Shown piece after piece: positions 34,452-46,782 of a DNA stretch of 64,000 nucleotides. The translations under genes and the position numbers were made by a program. How positions within the stretch are numbered: position 1 is the stretch's first letter; each line of letters opens with the position of its first letter. Where the stretch lies: positions 51,041,869 through 51,105,868 of the forward strand of contig NC_046683.1 of the NCBI RefSeq assembly GCF_009870125.1. Direction: 5' to 3'. This DNA is from Drosophila pseudoobscura. Taxonomy: Eukaryota; Arthropoda; Insecta; Diptera; Drosophilidae. The notes beneath the pieces were generated by a model. That model was given only the letters and a program-made list of their open reading frames with translations. It had not been told where the DNA came from and did not search any database.

Positions 34452-34486
34452 ACAACCGACCGTGTTGGGGCTCGATTCCAAACTGA
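34452..34486 (-). promoter_or_regulatory. Initiator plus DPE core promoter of MFS-C
   Basis: On the minus strand TCAGTT (34486-34481) matches the fly initiator, with A+1 at 34484. GGTTGT (34457-34452) falls exactly at +28 to +33 and fits the DPE consensus RGWYVT. The leader would be 77 nt. There is no TATA box. The precise spacing makes this strong for a sequence-only call. Confidence 0.75.
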
Positions 34487-34570
34487 TTGACCGAATGCCA
34501 GGGCAAGTGATTTTTGTGGCTTTTTGCGACTGGGCCTGGTCCAACTGATGGTCGGTTGGAGGGACCTGGG

Positions 34571-34650
34571 CTTATCGTTCAAATGGCATTGATAAGACAC
34601 CCAAACGGTATTAGAGACCGAATCGTTCTGCCATTCTGCCGGCCGATAAG
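34571..34650. promoter_or_regulatory. GATA sites upstream of MFS-C
   Basis: cttatcg (34571-34577), tgataag (34590-34596) and cgataag (34644-34650) lie 87 to 166 bp upstream of the predicted MFS-C start site. Confidence 0.55.
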
Positions 34651-34984
34651 CACTCTTACCGATGTGTTCGTGAATTATGGTGTACTGTACTATTTTCCCC
34701 TATCAAATGCCACCTATTTTGTTGGCTGGAGAGAAGCCATCGGCACCGTCAAGTGGTGGGCCGTCCGAGATGCGGATCGTGTGCTTCCCCAGCTGTGTTT
34801 TTGTTGCCATCCACAATCGCAGCTGAATCATTTGGTTCGGGGTAACTCTATAACTAATCAATTGGGTGATTTACACAAGGGATATGGGACCTTATTATTA
34901 GTATTTGTATTATTATTATTATTTTCATATGTTATTTATTCATAATTGTACACTATTACCAAACTATGGAGTAGTATTTTATTT

Positions 34985-34990
34985 TTTATT
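34985..34990 (-). terminator. Likely poly(A) signal of MFS-D
   Basis: AATAAA on the minus strand, 85 nt beyond the MFS-D stop, within an AT-rich (TTA)n stretch that offers further candidates at 34935-34940. Confidence 0.5.
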
Positions 34991-35074
34991 ATTATTATTT
35001 ATTTTGTAGCATTTTTGGCATTTTCTTTAACCAATAAAACCACATTTTTGTTTGGCAAGTATATATGTTAGATC

Positions 35075-36590
35075 CTAGAAATCCTTGTTAAACCACTTGC
35101 TAAACTTGTGCTGGGCCTCCGACAGCGTCGTGAGCCTCGTCTCCGGCAGGCAGAAGATGCTCAGGAAGAAAAATGCTATGGAAAGACCTCCTAGGACATA
35201 GAAGTAGGCAACAATTCCAGCAGGACTAGGCGCGAAGCTGCAGAAGATGAGTCGCAGGAAGAGTTCTATGACATAGACCACGGCCACATAGTGGGGCTTT
35301 ACGGCTAGGGGAAAGGCCTCCGTGAGATACACCGCCGACGCTGTTTGCCCCAATCCAGCAAAGAACTGCAGGCTGAACAGCAGCGCGAGGGCCGTTATCA
35401 TGTGCGGAGTGCGCCCAAACAGGGTGGCAAAGGCGAGGGCGAAGGAACCGCAGGAAAAGCAGCCAAACAACGTGGGCTTCTTGCGGCCTGTGGTGTCCAC
35501 GAGGAGAAGCACGCAGAAGCAGCCACACCACCGCATCACACCGAATATCACATAGGGCCAGGCCTGATAGTGGGTCGCCACCTGGACGGCCGTCTCGTAG
35601 AGGGCACTCCACACGACCAGCGTCAGGCAGAGGGCATTGAGGGATCGAAGGGCCAGTAGCTTGAGGAGCGGGGGCAGTCCCATCCGGACGCTCTGCCACC
35701 AGCTCATCTCTCGATTGGTGGCCACATAGTGCTTGTGCTCGTCCAGCTGGATCAGGGTCTCACTTGTGACCATGTAGGGTCGTTGGAGGTGCCGCAGAGC
35801 TGCCACCGCCTGCTGCTCATCGGAGCGGAGCAGCAGGTTGACCGGAGACTCTACGCACAGCGTCGAGGCCAGAGCAAGGGCTACCACGCCGTAGACAATG
35901 CTGAGCACTCCGTGCACCTGGTCGGCCGCAATCGTCACGTTCCAGTCGACCTGCCACACGGCCGTGTACAGCAGCTGCATCAGGATGCCAGTGTTGCAGC
36001 TCAGCTGCTCCACCGTGGAGGCCAGCAGTCCGCGCATGCCGCGCACAGAGATCTCCCCCACCGTTGCCATGGCTGGGACAAACACCAGCCCATTGGCCAG
36101 TCCGTCCAGGTAGCGGGCTGTGATGATGGCCGCCGGGCACTCGTGGCAGGCCAGGAAGAGTATGCCCGAGACCAGCACCAGGCAGGATCCGAATATCTGC
36201 GAAGTCAGAGAGATGATTTCCTCTCCCATTCTCGTTCTCATTCTCACTCCCATTCTCCTTCTCCCTCCACTCGATCCGCTCCAATCTACTCACATAGACG
36301 GGCTGCAGGGGTAGGCGATGGGTGCAGAGTGCCCCGAGTACTGCCCCAACGGTGGCAGCCGCATACCACGAGACCTCCATGTGGGACGTCATCAGCAGCT
36401 CTTCGCGATGGGCGGAATGGACGGCAAAGCCGGCTCCCCAGGCCAGGCTCATGCCCCCCGAAATCAGGATGAACGACACCGCGCCGAGGGCATTCCACTG
36501 CGGCTGGTTCTTGTGGCCTCGACTCAGCCAGCTGCTGTCCGGAGCTGTGCACGAATGCTGATCCGGTGGCGCATACTTATCCGTCGCCAT
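35075..36590 (-). CDS. MFS-D: sugar-transporter-like protein, 472 aa, 2 exons
   Basis: Exons on the minus strand are 36590-36294 and 36196-35075, with one 97-bp GT-AG intron (phase 0) at the same place as the last intron of A, B and C. The intron just before TM1 found in the other three is absent: NQPQWNALGAVSFILISGG is read through. ATG at 36590 follows a TATA box closely. Family marks are GEISVRGMRG between helices 4 and 5, CVESPVNLLLRSDE after helix 6, DTTGRKKP in the helix 8-9 loop and LPETRLTTL at the end. The helix 2-3 loop (HRLPLQPVY) lacks GRR. Closest in layout to B and C. A predicted membrane carrier; substrate unknown. Confidence 0.93.
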
Positions 36591-36628
36591 TCTCGAGTTG
36601 TCTACGAGGCGGCCGACCCATGGGCTCC

Positions 36629-36636
36629 TATTTATA
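36629..36636 (-). promoter_or_regulatory. TATA box of MFS-D
   Basis: TATAAATA on the minus strand, 39 bp upstream of the ATG. With the usual 25 to 30-bp spacing the leader would be only about 10 to 15 nt. Confidence 0.65.
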
Positions 36637-36668
36637 ACGATCCCTGGAGAATGCCTCCTGCCTATCAG

Positions 36669-37026
36669 CTTATCGCGTATCCATGACCATATCCAGTAGC
36701 CCCACCACAGCTATAACCATAAACCCATCCGCAGGGGCGCCCATCAAACGAAATGGCACAAATCAATATGCTCGACCCGCCCCCGCCCCCGCCGAAGACC
36801 CAGAGTATTAATTAATATGATTTGGGCTGGCATAAATCATCGAAAGTTACCTACGAAAATACCCCCTATTTTAGCGATAGCTAATCAAAGTTCGGGCTTT
36901 TTTTCCGCCTCGTTGCTCTCTTACACAATCTATGAGTGGTTCAGGTTCTCGGTTACAGGTAACGGGAAACGGGTAACGGGTAACGGGTTCTTGTAAAACA
37001 TCTAAACGCATTGATCAGATAAGATT
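36669..37026. promoter_or_regulatory. GATA sites upstream of MFS-D
   Basis: cttatcg (36669-36675) lies just beyond the TATA box, and cagataagat (37017-37026) lies further out, with gcgatagc between them near 36876. They fit the pattern seen at the other transporter genes. Confidence 0.45.
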
Positions 37027-37179
37027 ACGTGTGCCATGGAAGATAGTGGCATATTTTGTGACTATTTGGTTAAATGGAAAACGAATAAAAGCTCCAAGAG
37101 CACTTGAACTAATTGAATACCCGCAGATAGGAGAAACTCCATGGAATCCAACTCATTGGAAGGCCGATTGGCATCCCCA

Positions 37180-37440
37180 CAAGTCCCCAGTCTCACTGCG
37201 GCTTGACAGAAGACTCACCTGGAGGCCACACAAATCCAACAAAATACCTATGGCTCTTGGGCAATAAATCAACCTCGAAGCTGCGCGTCAAACCCCTAAT
37301 CCACAAATCCATGGACTTATGGGAACTCCATTTGGGGCACAGCTAGCCACAGTAGTCGCGAGAAGATCCAGAGACTCCAAAAGAAGGCTCTCAGACTCAG
37401 AACTCGGCATCCCCTGCGACAATATCTACTGTTAAATGTT
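37180..37440 (+). mobile_element. Decayed jockey-type LINE, reverse-transcriptase C-terminal fragment
   Basis: Three frame-shifted pieces read like the end of a jockey-clade reverse transcriptase: SLRLDRRLTWRPH (about 37195-37233), WLLGNKSTSKLRVKPLIHKS (37251-37310) and PWTYGNSIWGTAS followed by REKIQRLQKKALR (about 37312-37400). The WTYG...WGTAS signature is typical of jockey-like elements. Frameshifts and stops show it is dead. No poly(A) tail or target duplication noticed. It may extend left toward 37090. Confidence 0.75.
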
Positions 37441-37965
37441 AAAGTTTGACCATCGTGTAAGAGAGTTGACCTTTAACCTATACAATGTTTGCTCTATATT
37501 TTCAGTTGAATACACGATTTTATTAGTTTATTTTCAGCATTCAGCAGTCGGCATTCCATTCGATTTTCCGATTAAATTTTGTATCTGATATTGCTATCCT
37601 TTGCTTATATACCGATTCCCCCCTCCGCAGAGCTCCACGGAGCTGAGCTTGGATTTATATTAATATTTCTCATGCCAGATCCAATCTCCTGCCAGCATTT
37701 GCATGCAGTTTCCCTTTTTGAGTTTACGGTCTGCCAGAACGAGAATTTGCCGAGTGGCCAGAAAAAGGGGGAAGGAACTTGGGCCGGCACCACTCTCCGT
37801 TCGCCTGCCACTGCATTGCGGCAGGGCAATATTAACTTCTGTTAGCAGATTAAGCCCGTGGCAGGACCATTGGCAATGGCATTGCAAATGGTGGCTTGTT
37901 TATGGTCTGCATTAGGTGTGGCGAAGGACTCATGCGTATGCCCAAAAATGCCAGCGAACAACACT

Positions 37966-38020
37966 CAGACACAGCCAGAGACACAGACACAGACGCAGAC
38001 ACAGACACAGACCGACACAC
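37966..38020. repeat. (ACACAG)n-like microsatellite
   Basis: Imperfect run of about nine acacag/gacaca units. Confidence 0.85.
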
Positions 38021-38138
38021 ATACAGAAACGTTAGGGGGGAAAGTGGAAAATGGCGCAGAAACTTTTATCGCAGGTGCTTTTCCTGGTCTCCGCCTGTGG
38101 CAGACTTTGGGCCAACCGATTCCAGCGATTTCCTGCCC

Positions 38139-38177
38139 AGGGACGGGGACGGGGACGGAGACGGGGACGGGGACGGA
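38139..38177. repeat. (GGGGAC)n minisatellite
   Basis: Six to seven units of ggggac with two variants (ggagac). Confidence 0.85.
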
Positions 38178-41100
38178 TAGACAAACGCTGGTCGGCATCG
38201 AAGTTTCGCCAACTTGCAACCAAGTTGGCGATAATGTTTGACTATGTGCGCACATGCCACGCCCCGCACTCCCCATCTGCACCTTCGGCTGGCGTTAAAA
38301 TAAATTTAATTTTATCGCTACATAAATACAGACACAAACAGTCGCAGGACGCACGACGCAGGACGCAGGGAGCAGGGAGCAGGGAGCAGGGTGCAGGGAG
38401 TTGAAGTGCTTGGAGCTTGTTCAACGCCTTCGGGGCCTTTGGAGCTGTGAAGTTGGCTTGTCTCGACACAATCCGAGGAAAGTTGCCAAGTGACACTTCC
38501 GGCCTGCCGGCTGCAGGCCATAAATCCCCTGGGCGGTCTTTGAAGTATTTCCAGCCTAAGTATTTTTCCTTTTCGTTTTTGCGACTTTCCACCCACATAT
38601 TAATTAGAGCGCCGCCAGAAATGATCATTTGAATGGGGTGTGGGTGTGGGTGGTGGTATGGGTGGGGGGGCTGGCATTTTTATGGCCACTCAAGCGAAAA
38701 TATAAATAAATGTTATATTGATCTTTTTCCATTTTATGACCAGCCATCCCGCACACATACCAACACACAAAATGGGCAATTTTCCATTTTTTTGTCTTCT
38801 TCTTTTTGCTCACTTCCTCAAAGATTTACGAGCTTGGGGCGGCAGAACGAAACATAAGAAAAGAACGGCAAAATGGCAGCGAAAATTTTCAAACATAAAC
38901 TTGGCCAAAAACAAAGGCCAAGTGGGGGCTCTTTCTATAAAATAAAGGGGGGGTGGGGAGCAGGGCAGACGGTGGGAAGCGTCTCAGTGTCACATATGTG
39001 GCAAGGAAATTTGCGGCTGGTGCTCGTCATATTGCGCATACGCCGCGTGTGCATACGTAATTTAAAATGCACATTATGACAGCCTCATGATGTGGCTGCG
39101 CCACACCCATACACCCACACACCCACTCAAAATACTGTTACACACCGGCCGGTATGCAAACGTGAAACAAAGCTCTTTCAATTAGTGTTGCATGCTTAGA
39201 GGCAGACAAACTCCGTCCAAGGACAAGGCCCTCCCTGAAGAGAGTCACGTTTCAGTTGGCTTGAAGAAGGTTTCGGTTAGTTTTAGCCAACTTTTCACTC
39301 GATATTTGTTCGCCAAACTTTCACTTAGAGGCCATCGACGTTTGAAGCCCTGCCCCTGCCACTGCCACTGCCCAAGTCTGTGCCCCCACCGCTCCTGCTG
39401 CTGCCATAAACAATAAATCCAAAGTTAATGTACTGAAATAATAGAGTTTTTCTTGGGCCAATACTGCATGTTGCTTCGGCTCTTATTGTTCTCATCAAGT
39501 GTGTGCCTCGGACCGTCTATTGTTAGTTTATTTTGCAGTGTTTGTTCTGTGAGGATTTACTGGCAACCTTTCGGAAATTATGTTTATGCAAATTTCAATA
39601 AAATGCCAAGCCAGTCAACGCACAAATTAATTTATCAGAGTCAGAGCTCGTGGGAGGGGATGGCGATGGGGATGGGGATGGGCCACAAATCCTGATTAAC
39701 TTCTGGGGCATGCGAGCATAAAGAAAGCCAACAAATGTGCACTTTAGCCGGAGAGCCGGAGAGCCAGAAAGACAAAACAATTGTGGCAGTATCTGTGTGC
39801 GTACACACATTCGAGGCTCTTATATTAATATATGGCGCATATCCCGGAGAGTGGAGTCCTTGTGTCGGTTAATGCACGCCAATAAATTCCGTTCCGGCGA
39901 CATTTGTACCTTTTGTTGGCGGAAGGCGCTGTCTTATGGGCGGGACATGGCATGCGGCATACTTTCATTGTTAACACACGACGAAGGCGTCACAAATTCC
40001 CAGCTCTCTGGGTTCCATATTCTCCTTTTTTCCTGCTTGTTTTCTGGGCCGAGCCGTGCAACGTCGGACGTCACGAGTCTGCCAAAGATGTCTGAAAAAT
40101 GGCTACAATTCATTCGCAACAGCAGCTGGAACGAGGCCCCAGGAGCGGTAGAGAAATCCCGTCGCCAGAGGAATGGGAGAGGGACCCAGGGACCCAGGAG
40201 TACAGGCTGCAGCTTCTTTGGCAGGACCTTCTCGCTACGGTATGTCTGAAATTTAGTTGTTAGATGGAGCAGCCGTTCGAGCAAGTGATTTGTTTTGCTT
40301 CGTTTGGCAACAAATCAGAAGATAAACGACATCGATTGTGGCAAACGACATGGCAGGCCAGACCAGGCCGGGGCAGGGCAGGGCAGGGCAGACGAGGCCC
40401 CAAAAAAGGATTCCATTCCCCCTGCCGCAAATTATGAGTCCTGTTTATATACACACATATGTATCGTGCGGCAGAGAAGCAACTAAGCGACACATTTTGT
40501 GCAATTAAAATTGCATTACGCTGGATATTTATTTTGGGCTATTTTTGAGCCTCGTATTCCACCTGTCCTGATGGCCATCGCAATTTTATCGGGCTCTGGC
40601 CATGGTCCGATTTAATTATGAAGCGATTCCGCAACCAAAAAGCTAAGGTTTTCGTTTATTAATTGAAAACAGTTTGTGTTTGAATAATTAAGATAATATC
40701 AAATAAATGAATATTTATCGACGGATTTCTGGTCACTGAGCAGAGGTCAATGGGGGTCAGACCGAAATAGAGACGGGATCTAGTTAAATAAAACCTCCCA
40801 GGACTATCCATGTATAATTAACGCGACTCAAGCTCAAGCCTCGGCCAACCACTAATTTGCATAAGCAATAACAAAACTTGCGGCAATAAAGGTTGATAAA
40901 CTTAACACCCAGAGACCCAGAGACCCAGAGATACCCAGAGATACTTGTACTCTTACTCGTACAAAATGTAAACGAGTTTCGTTTCCAGCGGCATTTTACG
41001 CGCTCATATGCGTAATCTAATTAAATGTTATGTTTTCGCCGGAAACCCCCTGCCAGGCACTCGGCAGCGTTCATTTGGCACATCTTAGTTGGCTTACACT

Positions 41101-43370
41101 TTTAACGAGCCACTCAAAGTTTTATGCCGGATTGGGATGACTGCGAGCAGGAATCATAGCAACTTTTATCCCAGGGCTGTTAACTGGATCAGCCGCCTCC
41201 ACACCTGCCATAAACCTGCAGCAGCCCGCACTGCTGGCTGCTGGCTGGCTGCTGCCCCGCCACTAATGGCCATGGCCCGGCAGCGGGCAGCGGCAGTGGG
41301 CAGCGGGCAGCAGGCCACACACATAAATCAATCATTATTGTCCTTGTTAACTGCAATCATGAATATTTCCTCGGCATGTGCATAAAGCAAATGACAGTCA
41401 TGCCCCACATAGCTGTATTCTCCCCCGAAATACAGAAATACAGCCCACAATCCCATCATCCCTTCACACATCCTGTGGAATTTTTATACGCATGTGGATT
41501 CCGGACGGGACGGGACGGGACTGGCCCGGTTTCGGTTTGGGTTCGGTTTGGGCTCGGTTTGGGCTCGGTTTGGGCCATGCCGGGCCGTGATGCTTGACGT
41601 TTACGGGGTCTAATTACTGGTCGGGCAAACTGAATTTTGGCCAAGGCCAACGAGACGCAGAGTGATTAGGCCCGCTGAAAGATTGCATCAAATGAGCTTT
41701 AATTAATTTTCAAACCAAACCCGAATCGAGCGTTTGACAGGATCGGAGGAATGGTATCTGGCCATCGAGCCATCGAGCCATTGAGCCATTGTTGTTGCTT
41801 ACATCACCGCGTGTTTGTTTTAGTTAATTGATTTTCTTTCATTGCGTTCCATTTGCATAACGGTGTGAGGGTGTGGGGGTGGAGGGTGGCGGTGTTTGTG
41901 TGTCTGCGGCTCTCTGGCCAATGCCGCCCACTGCGGGCGTGGAAAAGGGAAAACTGAAATGCCAAATGCGAAAGGCGAAAGCCGAAAGCACGGATGGGGC
42001 CACCGAAAAGTCGTCCGTCAACAGTTTCGGGTTTTCGGTGTTTGTAGCCGAAAAACTAAAATTAGATCCCAACTAAATTGCCATTGGCACAATTACATTT
42101 TAGAGAATGATTTAATTTGCTGTTTCCGCTCGCTTTCCGCTCCCCACTTTCCTCCGCTTTCCCTCCGGCCGCTCCCCTTCGGGGGTAGGCAATAAAAATT
42201 GTCCCTAAATAGTTGCAGACATTTGGTAATTGTGTGGCCATGAGAGCGGTCATAAATGCCTCGCAAATGCTTAAATTATTGAATAAAACTTTTAATTAGT
42301 TGAGTGAGGTAGAATAAAAAGCTTCCAGCTTAAACAGAAAGCACTTCAGAGGAGGATATGCATATTTATTACGTATACGCCCGCACAAATCCCTATTCGT
42401 GGACGTATTTATGTGTGTACGATTTTGTACATAAATTGCTTCATAAATTACAAATGCTGTGCGGCTTAAATTGTGATTTAGTTGATTGTTCCGTGGGGGA
42501 GTATCCTTTTCGGAACTGGTTCACCATTCAGCTACAGAATTATGAACAGGTTTCGCTTAAAGCTTGAACCACTACATAATTTAGTTCATTGCCAAGCCAT
42601 CGGGTACTCAAAAGCAAAGCCTAGACCCCGCGCATGGAGGGGTTAAGATTCGATAGCCAGTCAATGGACATTCAAGGCCCGCCTTACGCGCAGTCCGTGC
42701 GTGAGTGTGTGTGTGTGTGCTGCCCCGAAGGTGAGCGTCAAAAAGGACTCCTGCACGTACACAAGGCCCCCCGATTTGCAGCTCATTAGCAACCACAGGG
42801 ACGACACATGTCCGAACTGCTAAGCGCGCTCTAAATCACTGGTACCCGACTTGACGGAACCTGAACTCGACGTCGACATCGACTCGCTCCCCCTTCAATC
42901 TCGACGGCAGTTCGCAGTGGCCCGTGCCCCGTGCCCCATTGTCCGTTGCCGGTCTCAATTAGTCAACCATTACCAGCGACAATCTGCGTCTGGTCACCGC
43001 CGCCGCTGAGCTGCAAGGAATGACAACCAGCTCTCGTACGCACCAGGAGCGCCTTTGGGGATTACGGCCTGCTGGGGAGATGGAGATACGAAACTGAGTC
43101 TCAGGTCATCGGTGCCTGGTTGTCTAATGGCTTATGAGTAGTCACGTTCCCGGGATGCCAACGTACTTATTGCCGGAGCACCACTCCCACTCCCACTCTG
43201 TCTCTTACGAAGCGAGTCTGTGGCTGGCACAGCGCGGCAAGTTTTCAACGTAAATTTGAATAATTATACAAAAATTAAACGTGTACTCGCTTGCCTGCCT
43301 GCCTGCTGCCTGCCTGCCTGTCTCCCTAGATGAATGACTGTAGCAGAAACTGGGCCTGTACGCGGCTTAG

Positions 43371-43446
43371 CGGTCCCGGTCCCGGTCCCAGTCCCAGTCC
43401 CGGTCCCTGTTCTGGTCCTGCTCCTGTTCCTGTTCCCGTTCCCTGG
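43371..43446. repeat. (TCCCGG)n/(TCCTGT)n pyrimidine-rich repeat
   Basis: Imperfect 6-bp repeat shifting from tcccgg through tcccag to tcctgt/tcctgc forms. Confidence 0.85.
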
Positions 43447-46400
43447 CGCAGTCCTGGGCCGTATCCAGCCAGAAGTCGGCAGCAACTTTTCCCACAGCCT
43501 TTTTCGCCTCGTTAATAAAGTCAAGTGAATGCGCTTAATCAACACGTACGCGTGCGAGCATGTGGGGGGTATGTGGGGGCTATGTGGGGGTGGGCCGGGA
43601 TGGCCTGAAAAAGGATGCTCCCAGCTTCCTGCCACATGCAAAAAATACTCACCTACATACGGGCATAATATTTTTTCTTGGTCGACTGCTAAAGAAAAAA
43701 AATTAATTAAATAAACTTCGGGCTTCCAGCCGACTTTTGTGCATTTCCAAAACAAATTTTCTGTTTCATTTTTTCGAGGATTTTTCACGAGGATTTTCAT
43801 TTCAGTTGGCTTCTTTTTGTTCTCTTTGTGTGTTTTTTATGCCCGACAAGCACAAAAGCCAAACTCATTGCCATTAAAAACGCATTATCCTTTGTGCTTT
43901 TTTATGACTTTTCATTTGAAGAGCCTGCAGGGAGGGCCGTCCGCCGTCCGCCTCCGTCCGCCTCCGTCCGCCTTCGTCCGCCGCCTGCTGCCTGTCGACT
44001 GCTGTGTGTTGCGTGTTTATTTGCTGTCGAGCTGTGAAAGGAACTCAATATGATAATGCCTGTATCCTTCCGGCAGAGACGGTGCCATCCACCAGCCACG
44101 TCTGCAGTCCGATAAATCTAATGAAGAATCACATCACCATATCAGACATCCCATAATTCCGTGTCCACAGCAGCAACAGACAGCAAACGGAGAGGACACA
44201 GCGAGAGGGTTCCGGGGAGTGGGAGTGGGAGTGGGGGGTCGAAGACCATATTAAGATCCGCTTGCCAAAACAGAAGCCAATTCGCCCAGGCAAAGAGAAA
44301 ATATTCCTCAAATAAAGGAAAATATTCGGAGCAAAAAGAGAAAAAAGAAAAAACAAAAAACGAAAGCGAAATAAAAGAGGAAACAAAAATTGTTTTTGTA
44401 TTCCAAGAGGGAATGCCAATTTAGGCGCCCTCTTATGCGGATTGTCTGCCAAAAAAAGGCTTACATTGGGATCTTTTTATTTGATTGCTCGAATGAAAAC
44501 AGAAAGCCAAATGGAAAATTGCCCTCCATCCGAGAGCAATACTCGTCGAGTATAATCATTTACAATGCGTCCCGGCCCCGAAATAGAATGCAATTGAAAA
44601 TCGATTTGCCCGCAAATCAGAATCATTCAGGGGTGTCGCCACTGATAGGTCTCTGGGGAATAATGGGTCCCTTCCCTGATACCACACCAGTCGGCTGATC
44701 ATCAGTGCAGCTCAGTGCGTTCATTAACAGCGATGCATGCATCTTGCACTGTGCACTGAAGGAGATTTCGTGCTCGCACTTCAAGGAACTCATCAGAGCT
44801 CCATCAACGCTCCCTTTGATACTCCTGGGCAGACTTTTTGCCGAGCATTAAACAATCAGACAATGTATATTTGTATATTCCACAGCAATCATATTTCGAG
44901 ATAGCTTGTCCCTCGGTCCTTGTCCCTGTCCCTGTCCCCGCCCCTTGCAAGGCCCTGAGTTGGGATAAGGTTAAATAAAATCAACAAAAGTCGTGGGGAA
45001 TGGGGAAAAGGGTTGTAGTTTGTAGTCGTGTTCGTGTGTGCAAAGGATTCGTTTCGGGCTGTGGCACGTGCATTGAACCTAGCAAATTAAAAACAGCATA
45101 AGTAATGGGACACAAGGCGGGAGAGAGGGGAGCGGAGCGCACATGAGAAATGGGGGAAAAATGAAAATTAATCGACAACGCATATGAATTTATAATAATA
45201 AAAGCAAAACAGCAACCGTCGAGAACATTTTCTGCAGCTGACTATTAAATAAATTCCAACAAAAAAAAAACAAGAAAGGGCTGGCTGGCTGGATGGCTGG
45301 TAAAACACCCGGATTCGTAGATGTGCGGGCCAAGACGCCATTTCCATTCATAATTCACGAGCATAAATTTCAAGAGCGACCTGCAGGTGGAAATGGAAGT
45401 AGAGCTAGAGCTGAGAGGACGATGGCAAGGGCGATGGCGAGGACGAGGGCGACGACGAGGTCGAGGAACGAGGGACGATTGTTGAGCACACCTTGTGCCG
45501 GGGCTGGCTTGTTTTTGGCAGTCCGGGTGTTAACGTGCCACGTAAATTTTGGCTAACGATGCACTTTGCACTGGCAATTCCACCTGCGTTGCCCCACACC
45601 CGCCCCGCGCAACGACTTGCCTCGCCACGAGCTGCCACAATCAAGTGCAATTCATTTTGTGCCACGTCAGCAGGGTCTGGACCTGCCACACACCCAGAAA
45701 CCCACACAGACGCCCTCCCCCCTCCTCCCCTAAAGCCACCTGGCGACAGTTGTAGCGCCACAATAGGCTGGAAACTATGTGTGTGCCTCATCCCTTTCAT
45801 CCTTCATCCTTCATCTGGAGACGGAGACGGAGATGGAACTGGTGCTTTGGTAATTTTTCATTCCTTCCTTAAGCTGGATATTTATTTTTTCTTCATTTGG
45901 ATGGAGGCCTCGTCAAGTAAATAATTTATTTTATAAATTCCCAAGTAGGATTAACACTGGAATATGCAGATTCGCACCGAAAAGGGTCAAGCGAGACTTG
46001 GGTCCGAAAAAGGGTCAGTCGGTGCGTCGGTGGGTCGGTGGGTTGGTCTTCCCGTCGGTTGGGACCTGTTCGTCGGCCAGATTAGCAGTTCTCCCAGTGT
46101 TAAGCCTTTGTATATTTCTATTCGTACAGTTCAAATGGCAGCCACGTCGCACGCCTCGACTCCCCTGCACTCCGGTATCAGGCCCTGTCAACTTTATGGC
46201 AAATTAAATTGAGTTTGTTTCTTTATAAATGGAACAACATTTCCAGACACTTGGCAGCACATTAGTCCGAGCACGGGACGGCTCTACTCTCTCTCGCATT
46301 CAAACATTGTCACATGTAAATTCGTTCTGTTGTCTGTTGACAATTATTGAGCTGATGACAAATGTTGCCCGGGCCGGGAGCGGGGCCGGGAACGGGGGCG

Positions 46401-46782
46401 GGAGCGACACATTTTTGAGGGACTTTCGTGCGGGTTAGGAGCAGGTTTCCCCAGTGATGGATTGACTTGCCAGCCCTGGCACGAAAGTTGGGTCAATTGG
46501 GATACAGTTCATACGAGTGTAAGCGGATTGTGAGCGGCTCAACAGTGCCTTTTGTCACTAGATGTGTTTTTTACTGGCCATTATGCCCCAACTCTTGGGA
46601 CTGGGAGTGTTTGCCAAGATTTATTGCACAAAGTAATTGGTTATTGGCTTAATTGCTAGAAGATTGATCAGAGATTGATGAAGCAACTAGAAGCAGGCTT
46701 CCATTAGCTGGTGCTTGAGGCAGAGCAAGGCTGATCACATTAGGAGAGCTGAACCAAAGGCAGGGAAAAGGAGAGAAAAAGG

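Larger units (their letters stand above)
37441..46782. other. Non-coding interval rich in microsatellites
   Basis: No gene that I can support. Open frames are short, often made of simple repeat, and overlap on both strands. Named repeats are GACACA-type (37966-38020), GGGGAC-type (38139-38177), GGGAGCA-type (about 38365-38400) and CCCGGT-type (43371-43446). Homopurine and homopyrimidine stretches are frequent. Confidence 0.55.

Noticed and set aside
34018..34506. Longer MFS-C start at 34506
   Set aside because: The codon is TTG and lies upstream of the predicted transcription start at 34484.
34045..34548. Plus-strand VSLLW-repeat frame
   Set aside because: It is the antisense shadow of the GYPPQ repeat of MFS-C.
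34514..34945. 143-codon plus-strand frame between MFS-C and MFS-D
   Set aside because: Starts with TTG, covers the MFS-C upstream sites and the MFS-D 3' region, and shows no recognisable domain.
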